Shown here piece after piece: positions 46,254 through 56,179 of a stretch of DNA of 64,000 bases. Position numbers and translations under genes: made by a program. Position 1 is the stretch's first letter. The number at the start of each line of letters is the position of its first letter. The notes under the pieces were generated by a model, which saw only the letters and a list, made by a program, of their open reading frames with translations, was not told where the DNA came from and did not search any database. The stretch comes from Flavobacteriales bacterium. GTDB lineage: Bacteria > Bacteroidota > Bacteroidia > Flavobacteriales_F > PHOS-HE28. Where the stretch lies: NCBI GenBank assembly GCA_016717305.1, contig JADKFY010000003.1:186001-250000 (forward strand), in the 5' to 3' direction.

Positions 46254-47746
46254 TCAGCCACCCTTGGGGGTTAGTGCAATGGCGGCGCGCAAAACACGTG
46301 GACCCAACATGCCCGTGGACCAAGCCAAAACCGCGGCCCCAGCGGCGAATAGGCCGAACTGCATGAGCAATCCTGTTACACCGGAACCGAGCCAGAACCC
46401 CAAGGCGAAAAGACAGATGGCATAGACCGCACTGCGCACCCACAGGCCCAATGGCAGTCTAGCACCGAACAGGAGCCCCGCCAACACCAATTGCACGATC
46501 GCGGTTGCGACCTGGGTAACCAAGCTGGCCAATGCGGCTCCTTCGGCTTGCCAGCGAGGGATCAAGATCAGGTTAAGGCTAATATTGAGGATCGCGCCAC
46601 CTGCAGCCATCCAGTTCAAGTGCTTCAGCTTGCCACCGGCGGTAAGCAAGGTGCCGAAAACATAGGTCGTACAAACCGCAACGAAACAGCCGATCAGCAA
46701 TGCGAACACCGGCGCAGACTGCTCGGTATGCTCCGAGTAGCGCAGGTCCATTATGGGTTCGGCGAACAACACACCGAAAACGGCAATGGCCAAGGTGCCG
46801 GTCAGGACCAACCGCATGGCGAGCACCGCCAGCTCTTGAATGGCTTTGTTCCCTTCCCCCTTGGGCCCCATCAACATGCGACTGAACATGGGCAGGAGCA
46901 AGCCCGCCATGAGGTAGCCCAGCATGTTCAACGCTTCAAAGAACCGGAAGGCTTGGGCATAGATCCCCGCTTGCAACGGCCCATCAGGCAGCATGCGTTC
47001 GATCATGAGCGTATCGGTGCGGTAGTAGAAGGTCATCAACAGGATCAGCAGGGCATAGGGGAAACTCTGCTTCACCACCACCCAAGCGAAGGCAGGTCGC
47101 CAGCCCACATTGACCTTGCCGCTCAACCGTAAGACCAACACCAGTGCGACCAAAGCCGTGGCCCCATAAGCAGCGGTTTGTGCCCATACGAACCATTCGA
47201 TCCGGAATTGTTCGCCGGTGTTCCTTCCCCAGAGCATCCAGCCAACAATACCGATCAGCAGCAAGCGGTCCAGAATGCTCAAAAGGCTGTCCTGCTTGAA
47301 GCGTTGTGCCCCTGCGATGTTGCTACGCAAATACAAAATCGTGGCCACCAAGGCTTGGTTCAAAACCATAAGCGATAGAATACCGAGCTGCGCACCCGAA
47401 TACCCAAGGAAGAGCCCGGCCCCAAGGTGATCAGTGCGTACAAGCCCACCAAAAGCACCCGCACGCCAAGCACATTGCCCAGGGTCTTCCCCATCAGGTG
47501 GGTATATTGGGCCACGTTGCGCGTGTTGTGGCTGGTCATACCCAGGTCCAACACGATGTTCAACAAAAAGCTCAAGCTCAGCAGCGCGGCATAGGTTCCA
47601 TAGCCCGCGCTGCCCACGGCATCCTGCACGCCGGCATCGATGCCCAGGATGTAGAAGGGCTTCACCAGCAGGTTGAGCACCAACAGCAGGGCGAGGTTCA
47701 GGAGGAAGGAACGTTGCATGTTCGCGGTGCGAAAGTGCGCATTCAT
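46254..47746 (-). CDS. Polysaccharide flippase (Wzx/MATE-like), one frameshift
   Basis: Two frames make one polytopic protein of about 497 residues. The first ends near 47415 after LGKTLGNVLGVRVLLVGLYA; the second continues GYSGAQLGILSLMVLNQA, then helices such as LLILLMTFYYRTDTLMIERM, LMAGLLLPMFSRMLMGPKG and LLMQFGLFAAGAAVLAWST. The YYRTDTLMIERM region is typical of PST-family exporters that flip lipid-linked sugar units. One G is missing in a G/C run at about 47413-47423; restoring it gives a length divisible by three. Start 47746 or the alternative 47719 (MQRSFLLNLALLL). First gene of the polysaccharide cluster. Confidence 0.8.
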
Positions 47747-47772
47747 TCCGGTCCCATAGCTACCTTCACGGG

Positions 47773-48045
47773 ATGAGCGACACGAACACCAAGGTCAACC
47801 ACTGGCCCAGCAACGCTGTATTGATCGTACTTCTTGTGTTGGCATGCGGATCAGTTGCCATCGACATTTTTGATGGGTACTGGCCGAAGACCGTGAGTTC
47901 CGGGTTGATCGTGGTGGGCATTGTGGCCTTGATGTACGCTCGCCGCTACCATAGTAGTCGTTGGCGCGTGATCATGATGATCGCATTCACCTTGGCCGCT
48001 GTCGCCATGCTCGGCCGGTTGGCCCTTTGGCAGGGTTGGGTTTGA
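47773..48045 (+). CDS. Small membrane protein with three helices
   Basis: A 90-residue protein with a polar start (MSDTNTKVNHWPSN) and three hydrophobic segments (AVLIVLLVLACGSVAIDIF, TVSSGLIVVGIVALMYAR, VIMMIAFTLAAVAMLGRLAL). I recognise no family. It diverges from the flippase gene, and TACCTTCA (47761-47768) ends four bases before its ATG, a pattern shared by several starts in this window. It could be a minor component of the envelope cluster. Confidence 0.65.
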   Translation: MSDTNTKVNHWPSNAVLIVLLVLACGSVAIDIFDGYWPKTVSSGLIVVGIVALMYARRYHSSRWRVIMMIAFTLAAVAMLGRLALWQGWV

Positions 48046-48137
48046 AGTTCGCGCTTACTGCAACCATTGAGTGGGTCATTGTACATCGTTCGGGTAAAAT
48101 GATGAAGCGATCCACGAGTGCCACCTATCTTTCCAAC

Positions 48138-48939
48138 ATGCTTCGAATGTTAGTTCTGCTGTCAATGGCCATTCCGGTCATGTGCATGGCCCAAAAAGGG
48201 AAAAGGAAGGCTCACGATCACACGAAACTGTATTACGTGATTCATTGATCCTCAACGCGGAAGTTGCCGTCACAGTTGGCGATCGGACAGCGCCATGAGC
48301 AAATACTCTAAAGCCTTGTGGATGTGGCCCGACCTACAAACGAAATATGCAATGGCGCAACTATGTGCTCTCCGGAACGACTCTGCTGGCTATTGTAAGT
48401 ACCTTCCGACATATGATGCTTACACCAATGAAAAGACCAAGTATGACCAGCACTGCTGGAGGCAGGACAGCGTCCCCTTCTCCGATTCTGGATTCTCCGA
48501 GAAGGACTTCGGTGGGATGACGAACGTATCGCGCAAGTGGTTTCGCGCCACGAATAAAACAGTGCATACATTTTATAATAGTGAAGGCAATAGGAAGATC
48601 GTCCTGACCACAACGCCCACAGACACGGTATTCAGCGAATGTGAGATAATGGCAAGTTATCCAGGTGGAGAGAGTGAACTTTTCAAGAACCTTGGGACCA
48701 ATGTTCGTTACCCACAACTTGCGCAAGACGCAGGTATCCAAGGCGTGGTTTACCTGAGCTTTACCGTGAAACGCAATGGTTCTCTGGCCGATATTGAGAT
48801 CATACGTGGGGTCCACCATAGCATCGATGCAGAGAGCATTCGGGTAGTTGCGAACATGCCGAAATGGAACCCAGCGAGACATAACGACCGCGCTGTCCCC
48901 ATCAGTTTCAACCTGCCGATCAGATACACATTGCGGTGA
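48138..48939 (+). pseudogene. TonB C-terminal domain protein with frameshifts
   Basis: The start (ATG 48138, MLRMLVLLSMAIPVMCMAQ) is a signal peptide four bases after TATCTTTC (48126-48133). The frame then breaks near 48240 and again near 48293. The alternative frame between reads DSLILNAEVAVTVGDRTA and joins MSKYSKALWMWPDLQTKYAM, a TPR-like segment. The C-terminal domain is intact: YPGGESELFKNLGTNVRYPQ, LSFTVKRNGSLADIEIIRGV, IRVVANMPKWNPARH, the TonB energy-transducer pattern. The gene looks like a periplasmic TonB-like protein, one base off a multiple of three overall. Confidence 0.7.
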
Positions 48940-48954
48940 ACCACTTTTGTCCCC

Positions 48955-50109
48955 ATGCGCATCGCTGTGAACACCCGCCTCTTGCTGCCCAACAAATTGG
49001 AGGGCATCGGCTGGTTCACGCATGAAACACTATCGCGCATCGTGAAGGCGCATCCAGAACACCAATTTCTGTTCCTCTTCGATCGGGCCTTCGACCCGAA
49101 GTTCATCTACGCGGAGAATGTGGAAGGCGTGGTGCTCTTCCCTCCCACCCGGCACCCTTTGCTCTACCGCATTTGGTTCGACTGGTTGCTGCCTTGGCGA
49201 CTGCGGAAACTGAAAGCCGATGCATTCATTACGCCGGATGGCTACTTGGCGCTGCACAGCAACGTGCCCACCTTGGCAGTGATGCACGACCTCAACTTCG
49301 AGCACTATCCAGAAGACCTTCCAACTGCTTACCGCAACTACTACCGCAGCTACTTCCCACGGTTCGCACGGCATGCCACGCGCTTGGCCACGGTGAGCGA
49401 GTTTTCCCGGCATGACATTGCCGAAACCTACGGCGTTCCGGAAAGCCGGATCGACGTGGTGTACAACGGTGTGGGCGATGTATTTCGACCAGTTGACGAA
49501 GACACCAAGACTGACGTTCGGAACGAATTCACCGCAGGGGCGCCTTATTTCATTTGCGTGGGGTCATTGCATCCGCGGAAGAACATCGCGCGGCTCTTGG
49601 CGGCCTTTGACGAATTGCTTCGGGCACATCCATCTGACCTGCGCCTGTTGATCGTGGGCGAATCGTTCTGGTGGGATGATCGCATGAAGGAAGCTTTCAG
49701 CACCATGCAGCATAAGGACCGCGTGGTCTTCACTGGTCGGTTGGAACGCGAACGGTTGAATGCGGCGATAGCTGGTGCGGTGGCCCTTGCTTTCGTAAGC
49801 TACTTTGAAGGCTTCGGTATTCCTGTTGCCGAGGCCATGCGACGCGGAGTGCCCGTGGTAGCCGCCGAAGCCACGAGCTTACCCGAGGTTGCTGGCGATG
49901 CCGCCTTGTATTGCGATCCGTTCAACGTTACGGACATTGCAGATGCGTTGTACAAAGTGTGGAGTGATAAAGCCCTGCAAGAACAGTTGCGCACCGCCGG
50001 GCTGAAACGGGCCGAACGCTACACATGGGACCACGCCGCGACAACGCTTTGGGCCTCCTTCGATCGTATGTGCGTGGATGCTGGGCTCCACATGACCCAT
50101 CGTAAATGA
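48955..50109 (+). CDS. Glycosyltransferase family 4-type enzyme
   Basis: A 384-residue GT-B protein. The N-terminal part begins MRIAVNTRLLLPNKLEGIGW (the G-I/L-G-W loop of GT4 enzymes), with PTLAVMHDLNFEHYPEDLPT and LATVSEFSRHDIAETYGVPE. The C-terminal part has FICVGSLHPRKNIARLLAAF and the E-x7-E motif YFEGFGIPVAEAMRRGVPVV that binds the nucleotide sugar. The donor and acceptor cannot be told. Its stop overlaps rnhB by ATGA, and CACTTTTG lies five bases before the ATG (48942-48949). It may supply the nearby polysaccharide system. Confidence 0.92.
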   Translation: MRIAVNTRLLLPNKLEGIGWFTHETLSRIVKAHPEHQFLFLFDRAFDPKFIYAENVEGVVLFPPTRHPLLYRIWFDWLLPWRLRKLKADAFITPDGYLALHSNVPTLAVMHDLNFEHYPEDLPTAYRNYYRSYFPRFARHATRLATVSEFSRHDIAETYGVPESRIDVVYNGVGDVFRPVDEDTKTDVRNEFTAGAPYFICVGSLHPRKNIARLLAAFDELLRAHPSDLRLLIVGESFWWDDRMKEAFSTMQHKDRVVFTGRLERERLNAAIAGAVALAFVSYFEGFGIPVAEAMRRGVPVVAAEATSLPEVAGDAALYCDPFNVTDIADALYKVWSDKALQEQLRTAGLKRAERYTWDHAATTLWASFDRMCVDAGLHMTHRK

Positions 50110-50705
50110 GCCGCCTGGCCGCATACCTGTTGAAGGATACGCTCGAAGCAGGTTGCGACGAAGCAGGTCGTGGGTGTTTGGCCGGTCCGGTGGTGGCCGC
50201 TGCGGTGATCCTTCCACCACGGGCGCACATTCCGGGATTGGATGACAGCAAGAAACTGACCCACGAAAAGCGAGAGATCCTTCGCCCGCTTATCGAGCAA
50301 CGCGCATTGGCCTGGGCCGTGGCTGCCGTTAGTCCACAGGAGATCGATGCGATCAACATCCTGCAAGCCTCGTTTCGTGCAATGCACTTGGCGATCGCCG
50401 CACTCACCACAACGCCCGAAAACTTATTGATCGATGGCAATCGGTTCGTGACCTATCCCGGCATACCGCATTCCTGCCAGATCAAAGGCGATGGTCGTTT
50501 CCGAAGCATTGCAGCGGCCAGCGTTTTAGCAAAGACCCACCGCGACGCGTTGATGGGAAAGTTGCACTTGGAACACCCGGAATACAATTGGGCGGTGAAC
50601 AAGGGATATCCCACGGTGGACCATCGCGCGGCGATCGCACGTGTTGGCACCTGTGCGCATCACCGCCTAAGTTTCAAGTTGCTCGCAGAACCAGTGTTGT
50701 TTTGA
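50106..50705 (+). CDS. rnhB: Ribonuclease HII
   Basis: The 199-residue product begins the catalytic core at residue 15 (AGCDEAGRGCLAGPVVAAAV, acidic D18/E19), with GLDDSKKLTHEKREILRPLI, the helix VAAVSPQEIDAINILQASFR and HRAAIARVGTCAHHRLSFK at the end. These are the four conserved RNase HII motifs. It degrades the RNA strand of RNA/DNA hybrids and misincorporated ribonucleotides. Translation is coupled to the glycosyltransferase by a 4-bp overlap. Confidence 0.95.
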   Translation: MSRLAAYLLKDTLEAGCDEAGRGCLAGPVVAAAVILPPRAHIPGLDDSKKLTHEKREILRPLIEQRALAWAVAAVSPQEIDAINILQASFRAMHLAIAALTTTPENLLIDGNRFVTYPGIPHSCQIKGDGRFRSIAAASVLAKTHRDALMGKLHLEHPEYNWAVNKGYPTVDHRAAIARVGTCAHHRLSFKLLAEPVLF

Positions 50706-50879
50706 AGAACCAGTTGTGTCCCCGCTATGCGGGATCTCACTTCGTTCAACTTGCGACTTGTGTCTTGTGCCTTTGATCCGAACCTATCGGCTGTTCCCGT
50801 ATCCACACCGCCCTGTGCAAACGGTAGGGATGCACACTCAACAGGGGCATGGTACCCAGATACCTTTGATCGCAATTCC

Positions 50880-53534
50880 ATGCGTCGTATCCTCTTGATC
50901 ATTTTGTTGCTCGCCATTGCGGGCGCGACCACTTGGACCTTGTTGAACTGGAACACGGTTGTCCGAGGGTCCATGGATCCTTGGCAGTCCGTTCCGCAAC
51001 GCGCCGCCGTGATCATTGAGGTGCCCGATGCGTGGCAGACTTGGGACCGGTTCACGCATACGTCGCAACTCTGGGGAGCGATCGAGCAATTGCCCGCAAT
51101 GTCCGCGATGGGCCGGCTGATGGCCCGCACGAATGAGCGCATGGAAAATGACGCTGCCCTAAAGAGCGCACTGGCCAATGTTCCGGTCTTGATCTCCATT
51201 ACACGCACCGGTGGCGATGTGGTGGACGTGCTTTTTGTATGTGCACCGAAAAGGTCCAACGGTGTTCCGATGCAGGCCTTCGCAGAATTGTTGAACGGGA
51301 ATGAAGCGACCGTGGCAGCGCTTTCCAAAGGCGACATCGTGCAGGTCAAGCCCGACAGCTCCTATTCCGAATTCTCATTGACCGTGCAGAATGGACTTTG
51401 GATGTTGGCCACTTCACCGGCCATGATGGATGAGGCCCTTTTGCAATTGAAGACCGACCGATCGCAGACCGACACGTTGTTGCTTGCCGCCCGAAATACA
51501 CTTGGAGCCGGTCCACAGGCTCATGTGTTGGTGCATACGGAACGGGCAAAAGCGCTTCTGAACTCGTGGTGGACCCCAGGAACCGTTGAACAACTTGACA
51601 TTCCATCGGGTTGGATCGCCATGGATCTGGAAACCCGCGCCGATGCTGTCCTTTTGAGCGGACTGTTGTTGCCTAATGAAGACCACGGGATCGTGCGCAC
51701 CATAACAGGACAAGGAGCAGGACGCAACGACCTTTCACGTTGGTTGCCGGCGGAAGTATGCTCTTGGAGTGCGGAACACATTGAGGATGCTGAACTGTTG
51801 CTCCGTGACCTTGGCGTGGCGAAGGATGCTGACATCTCGACCTATGCACCTCCCTTGTTCAATTGGGTACACGGCACGATCGGTCATGGCCGCGGGTTGC
51901 CTACCACCACGGGTACTACTCCACAATGGTTCTTCTTTTCAACCGACGACCCGGCACTCGCCGAGGAAGCATTGACCGCCGATCCTCCAGAAGACGGTTT
52001 CGACACGATCACCTATCGTGGCAAGCGCATCACACAGTTGGACCTGGCCAATGGACATGCGAAATTGCTCGGCACTGCTTATGCGGAACTCGAGCGGCCT
52101 TGGTGGTGCATGCTTGGCAACGTGGCGGTGTTCGCTTCAGAGCCGAGCATGGTACGCACTGCCGTTGATGCCTGGATCGATGGCCGCACCTTGGCGGAGG
52201 ATGTGCGCACCTCTGCATGGACGCAACGGATCGCGACGAACACCGGGCTCGACCTGCGCTGCGATCTTGCCCGCTGTTGGACGGCGTTTGGCGTTGGCCT
52301 GAAACCGGGACCCTCGGCGGAGTATGCCAAGCAAGCGGAGTTCATGCAGCAGTTCGGAGGGGTCTCCATCCAACTTTCCCCTGCGCGTCATGGACAATTG
52401 AACGTAGCAGTCGGTTTGCAATTGGCTCCCTTGGAAGAACGTGTTTCCGGGTTGCTGTGGAGCACCTTGATCGGCCCGGTAACACGTAAACCGGATCTCG
52501 TGCGCAACCATACGAATGGCACACAAGAGGTAATGGTGCAAGACACGTTGGATCGGTTGCACCTGATCGGGAGCACGGGCAAGGTGTTATGGAGCCGCAC
52601 TTTGGAAGGGTCCATTTTGGGTGAAGTACATCAAGTGGACCGTTTCCGGAATGGCAAATTGCAGTACATGTTCAATACCGCGGTTCGGCTGTACGTGATC
52701 GATCGCAATGGAAAGGATGTGGGCGATCTTCCTGTCCAATTCCCTTCTCCCGCAACCGCTCCCTTGGCCGTATTCGACTATGACGAACAGCGTGACTACC
52801 GCGTCCTAGTGCCTGTCTCGGACGGCCGGATCTTGAACTACGGCATTGATGGCACACAGGTAAAGGGTTGGGAGCCCCAGCGATTGAAGGTCGCATCAGC
52901 GAACCCCGTTCACCACGTCCGGATCAAGAACAAGGACTACTTATTGATCGCGGATGGCAGCGGAGGTATTCTGCTTTTGGATCGACGTGGGGAAGAACGT
53001 GGGACATCGGAACTGGATCTGGGTCCATCCCCTGAGTTGGTCGCCGTGCAGCCTGGTGTGGACCTAATGGGCACCACACTTATCTGGACGGATTCCACAG
53101 GGAGCTTGAACCGAGCAACCATGGGCGGCACGCGTGCAGTGCTGTCCGAGCAAGGAAATGGAAGGACCTTCTTGGGAACGGTCGGAAGCGATGGGGAAAT
53201 GGACGTGGTGCGGATCAGCGGTGATACGATCTCGGTCCATCACGGCGGGAAACGCGTGTTCATGCGCTCATTCGGCACGCCACTGGCTCCTGTATCGGAC
53301 ATGTATCACTTTGGCGAAGGAACTTCCGCCTATGGCATAGTGCAGCCCGAAATGGATCGCGTGACCTTGGTGAGTTCCACCGGTGCTGAAATGGAGGGCA
53401 TGCCGGTGCATGGTGCAACACGCTTCAGTATCGGGGACCTGAACTTGGATGGACAGTTGGAACTGATCACCGTTACCAAGGATGGGCATATCGTAGCGCA
53501 TCGACTTCCGTTCACCAGTGATGGTGGTCATTAG
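50880..53534 (+). CDS. Large membrane-anchored protein with DUF3352-like N-terminus and propeller C-terminus
   Basis: The 884-residue product from ATG 50880 starts with an anchor (LLIILLLAIAGATTWTLLNW). The N-terminal half (residues 35-480) resembles DUF3352-type Bacteroidota proteins: VPQRAAVIIEVPDAWQTWDR and long alternating strands. The C-terminal third is a WD/PQQ-like propeller (LHLIGSTGKVLWSRTLEGSI, YVIDRNGKDVGDLPVQF, YLLIADGSGGILLLDRRGEE, FSIGDLNLDGQLELITVTKD). It is presumably periplasmic; no enzymatic residues are obvious. It sits between rnhB and trkH as a single gene. The frame is intact. Confidence 0.65.
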   Translation: MRRILLIILLLAIAGATTWTLLNWNTVVRGSMDPWQSVPQRAAVIIEVPDAWQTWDRFTHTSQLWGAIEQLPAMSAMGRLMARTNERMENDAALKSALANVPVLISITRTGGDVVDVLFVCAPKRSNGVPMQAFAELLNGNEATVAALSKGDIVQVKPDSSYSEFSLTVQNGLWMLATSPAMMDEALLQLKTDRSQTDTLLLAARNTLGAGPQAHVLVHTERAKALLNSWWTPGTVEQLDIPSGWIAMDLETRADAVLLSGLLLPNEDHGIVRTITGQGAGRNDLSRWLPAEVCSWSAEHIEDAELLLRDLGVAKDADISTYAPPLFNWVHGTIGHGRGLPTTTGTTPQWFFFSTDDPALAEEALTADPPEDGFDTITYRGKRITQLDLANGHAKLLGTAYAELERPWWCMLGNVAVFASEPSMVRTAVDAWIDGRTLAEDVRTSAWTQRIATNTGLDLRCDLARCWTAFGVGLKPGPSAEYAKQAEFMQQFGGVSIQLSPARHGQLNVAVGLQLAPLEERVSGLLWSTLIGPVTRKPDLVRNHTNGTQEVMVQDTLDRLHLIGSTGKVLWSRTLEGSILGEVHQVDRFRNGKLQYMFNTAVRLYVIDRNGKDVGDLPVQFPSPATAPLAVFDYDEQRDYRVLVPVSDGRILNYGIDGTQVKGWEPQRLKVASANPVHHVRIKNKDYLLIADGSGGILLLDRRGEERGTSELDLGPSPELVAVQPGVDLMGTTLIWTDSTGSLNRATMGGTRAVLSEQGNGRTFLGTVGSDGEMDVVRISGDTISVHHGGKRVFMRSFGTPLAPVSDMYHFGEGTSAYGIVQPEMDRVTLVSSTGAEMEGMPVHGATRFSIGDLNLDGQLELITVTKDGHIVAHRLPFTSDGGH

Positions 53535-53580
53535 CGACATACTGTCGTAACCAAACCTTCATCACTACAGGTGATCGGAC

Positions 53581-53610
53581 TTGCCAAGCCCGCATGCTCT
53601 TCTAGCTTTG
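53581..53610 (+). promoter_or_regulatory. Canonical Bacteroidota promoter for trkH
   Basis: TTG (53581-53583), a 19-bp spacer and TAGCTTTG (53603-53610) match the -33 / -7 (TAnnTTTG) arrangement, 44 bp before the trkH ATG. Confidence 0.65.
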
Positions 53611-53653
53611 GCGCTCCTTACGTGATCGGAATTGCGCGAGGCTTGTTGCCCGA

Positions 53654-55414
53654 ATGAGACAGACACTAGTTCGCACGGTGCTCCGAAAGGAAGTAGTGGG
53701 CTTGGCGCGGCTCACGGTGATCATCCTGGCGATCTTCCTCTTTTTGCTGGAATTCGGGTACCGTGCCGATGCAGCAACAAGTGGCCTCTTGGACCAGCTG
53801 AGCTATGGGTTGGTGGCGGCTGCAGCTTTTGTGACCCTCGGCAGTTTATTGCGAACCTACCTGCGAGGGATACATCTACGAAAGGCAGAGCTGGCGTGGT
53901 TCCTTGCGGCATTGGTCCTGATCCTGGCCAAGCCTCTGGGTATGGAGACATGGGGTGGGATCTACCGATGGCCGCACCTGATGTTCCTCTTCTTTTTTGT
54001 GTTCATTGAACTCTCCAGGTTGGAATTGGGCCGGAACAGTGTCCTTTTCAATCCGGCACTGTTGTTCACCGCAAGTTTTGCCCTGCTCATCGCCATAGGT
54101 GCAGCCCTCTTGATGTTGCCCAATGCGGCCACGCGCCCGTTGGGCATGGTGAATGCGATCTTCACGGCCACCTCGGCGGTTTGCGTTACAGGCCTCAGCA
54201 CCATTGATGTGGGCAAGGACCTCACCTTCCAAGGCCAATGGGTGCTCTTGCTCTTGATCCAGATCGGTGGTTTAGGGGTGATGACCTTCACCAGCTTCTT
54301 TGCATTCTTCTTCAAAGGCCGTAACTCCTTGGAAGAGCAATTGCGCATCCGGGATATAGCCAACACCTCTTTGGGCAACGCACGTTCGTTCATTACCCAA
54401 GTGATCCTGTTCACCCTTTCCGTGGAACTGGTGGGCACGATCCTCATCTTCTTTAGTGTTCCGGAAAGCATTTTCGAGAGCTTCGGGGACAGGGTCTTCT
54501 TCTCCTTGTTCCATTCGGTTTCCGCGTTCAACAATGCGGGTTTCTCCACACAAACACTGGGTATGTATGAACTACCGTTCAGATTCAATTATTCCTTGAT
54601 GTGGATCCTTGCGACCTTGTTCATCTTCGGCGGACTGGGCTTCAGCATCATCTTCAATTTCAGCCGCTATTCGAAGCTTTGGATCATTGGCCATGTGAAG
54701 CAGGTCATCACCGGCAAACCCTGTGAACGGCACCCACGTCTGGTCAACTTGAGCTCACGCTTGGCGCTCCAGGTAACCTCCATGCTGATCGCAGTTGGCA
54801 CCATGGCGGTAATGGTGTTCGAGTGGAATGGCGCCTTGGCGGAACACACCACGTGGTGGGGTCGCTTCAGTACGGCGTTCTTCACCGGTGTAACCCCACG
54901 AACAGCGGGTTTCAATGTGGTGGACTACAATAACCTGAACATACCGACATTGATGATCACCCTCCTTCTGATGTACATCGGGGCTTCACCGGGCTCCACT
55001 GGCGGTGGCATCAAGACGACCACCTTCGGGATCGCCACGCTGAACATCTTTGCGACAGCAAGGGGACGTAGACGTGTGGAATATGGTGGGCGCGAGATCA
55101 GCAATGTCACCATCCGCCGTGCCTTCGCGGCGATCGTCCTATCCCTCGTCTTCCTTGGGCTATCCACTTCGGTGGTGGCGTCTTTGGAGCGAGGCCACAG
55201 CTTGCTTCCCATTGCCTTCGAGTGCTTTTCCGCTTTCAGCACCGTGGGCTTGAGCATGGGCATTACCGCCACCTTGGGGTCCACGGCCAAGCTGGTACTT
55301 GCGATCGTGATGTTCGTTGGTCGTGTAAGTGCGCTTACTTTGTTGGTGGGTGTATTGCGCCAAGTGCAGGTAACCCCTTACCGCTATCCAAAAGAGGACC
55401 TCCTCATTAACTAG
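53654..55414 (+). CDS. trkH: TrkH/KtrB-family potassium uptake channel
   Basis: The 586-residue product is long for the family because of an extra N-terminal hydrophobic region. The K+ filter loops of the four repeats are visible: TATSAVCVTGLSTIDVG, FHSVSAFNNAGFSTQTL, FTGVTPRTAGFNVVDYN and FECFSAFSTVGLSMGIT. GASPGSTGGGIKTTTFGI is the usual family signature in the third repeat. It imports K+ with the cytoplasmic TrkA/KtrA-type gate encoded 10 bp downstream. A canonical promoter lies at 53581-53610. The frame is intact. Confidence 0.95.
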   Translation: MRQTLVRTVLRKEVVGLARLTVIILAIFLFLLEFGYRADAATSGLLDQLSYGLVAAAAFVTLGSLLRTYLRGIHLRKAELAWFLAALVLILAKPLGMETWGGIYRWPHLMFLFFFVFIELSRLELGRNSVLFNPALLFTASFALLIAIGAALLMLPNAATRPLGMVNAIFTATSAVCVTGLSTIDVGKDLTFQGQWVLLLLIQIGGLGVMTFTSFFAFFFKGRNSLEEQLRIRDIANTSLGNARSFITQVILFTLSVELVGTILIFFSVPESIFESFGDRVFFSLFHSVSAFNNAGFSTQTLGMYELPFRFNYSLMWILATLFIFGGLGFSIIFNFSRYSKLWIIGHVKQVITGKPCERHPRLVNLSSRLALQVTSMLIAVGTMAVMVFEWNGALAEHTTWWGRFSTAFFTGVTPRTAGFNVVDYNNLNIPTLMITLLLMYIGASPGSTGGGIKTTTFGIATLNIFATARGRRRVEYGGREISNVTIRRAFAAIVLSLVFLGLSTSVVASLERGHSLLPIAFECFSAFSTVGLSMGITATLGSTAKLVLAIVMFVGRVSALTLLVGVLRQVQVTPYRYPKEDLLIN

Positions 55415-55423
55415 TGTGATGTC

Positions 55424-56113
55424 ATGAAAGTAGCAGTCTTCGGCCTCGGCAACTTTGGAAAGCACCTTGCGATCAAGCTCACGCAATTGGGCCACGAGGT
55501 GATCGGCATCGACCACGACATGGACAAGGTGGAAGCGATCAAGGGCGAAGTGTCCTACGCGGTGTGCATGGAAAGCAACGAACCCAGCGCCGTAAGCACC
55601 TTGCCTTTGAATGATGTGGATGCCGCCGTGGTAGCGATCGGTGAGGACCAGGGCGCGAACATCATGACCACAGCGCTCTTGGTGAACCTGAAGGTGAAAC
55701 GCGTGATCAGCAGGGCGATCAATCCGCTGCACGAGATGGTATTGAATTCCATGGGCGTTACGGAGATCGTTCACCCTGAGGAAAAGGCCGCGGATGTGCT
55801 GGCCCGTAAACTGAACCTGCGTCGCTTGGTGGACCAGTTCGAATTGCCCGGTGGTTTCATCATTGCAGAGATCGTAGTACCGGACAAGATGGTGGGCAAG
55901 CCGCTGAACAGCATCGTGGAACTGCGCGAACGCAAACTGGGCATGGTCACCGTGCTTCGCAAGGAAAGTGAGACGGGCTTCATGGGCCGGCGTTCCATCA
56001 AGCTCGGCGCCTTGGGCGTAATGGATCCCGACTTCGTGCCTTCAAAAGGCGACATCCTCGTGTTGTTCGGCACCAAGGATGATGTGATCCGGTTCACCGG
56101 CGAAAACGACTGA
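55424..56113 (+). CDS. trkA: TrkA/KtrA-type potassium-channel regulator
   Basis: The 229-residue product has an N-terminal RCK/TrkA_N nucleotide-binding domain (GLGNFGKHLAIKLTQLGHEV, glycines 7-12, and IGIDHDMDKVEAI) and a C-terminal TrkA_C domain (GFIIAEIVVPDKMVGKPLNS ... GDILVLFGTKDDVIRF). It binds ATP/ADP or NAD(H) and gates the membrane channel. It is translated directly after trkH with a 9-bp gap, so the two form an operon. No second RCK subunit is seen. Confidence 0.95.
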   Translation: MKVAVFGLGNFGKHLAIKLTQLGHEVIGIDHDMDKVEAIKGEVSYAVCMESNEPSAVSTLPLNDVDAAVVAIGEDQGANIMTTALLVNLKVKRVISRAINPLHEMVLNSMGVTEIVHPEEKAADVLARKLNLRRLVDQFELPGGFIIAEIVVPDKMVGKPLNSIVELRERKLGMVTVLRKESETGFMGRRSIKLGALGVMDPDFVPSKGDILVLFGTKDDVIRFTGEND

Positions 56114-56179
56114 GGGGAATTACAGGGCAAGCGGACTTCCTCACTACTTCACTTGTCATCCCGGACTGCGACCCGAGAC

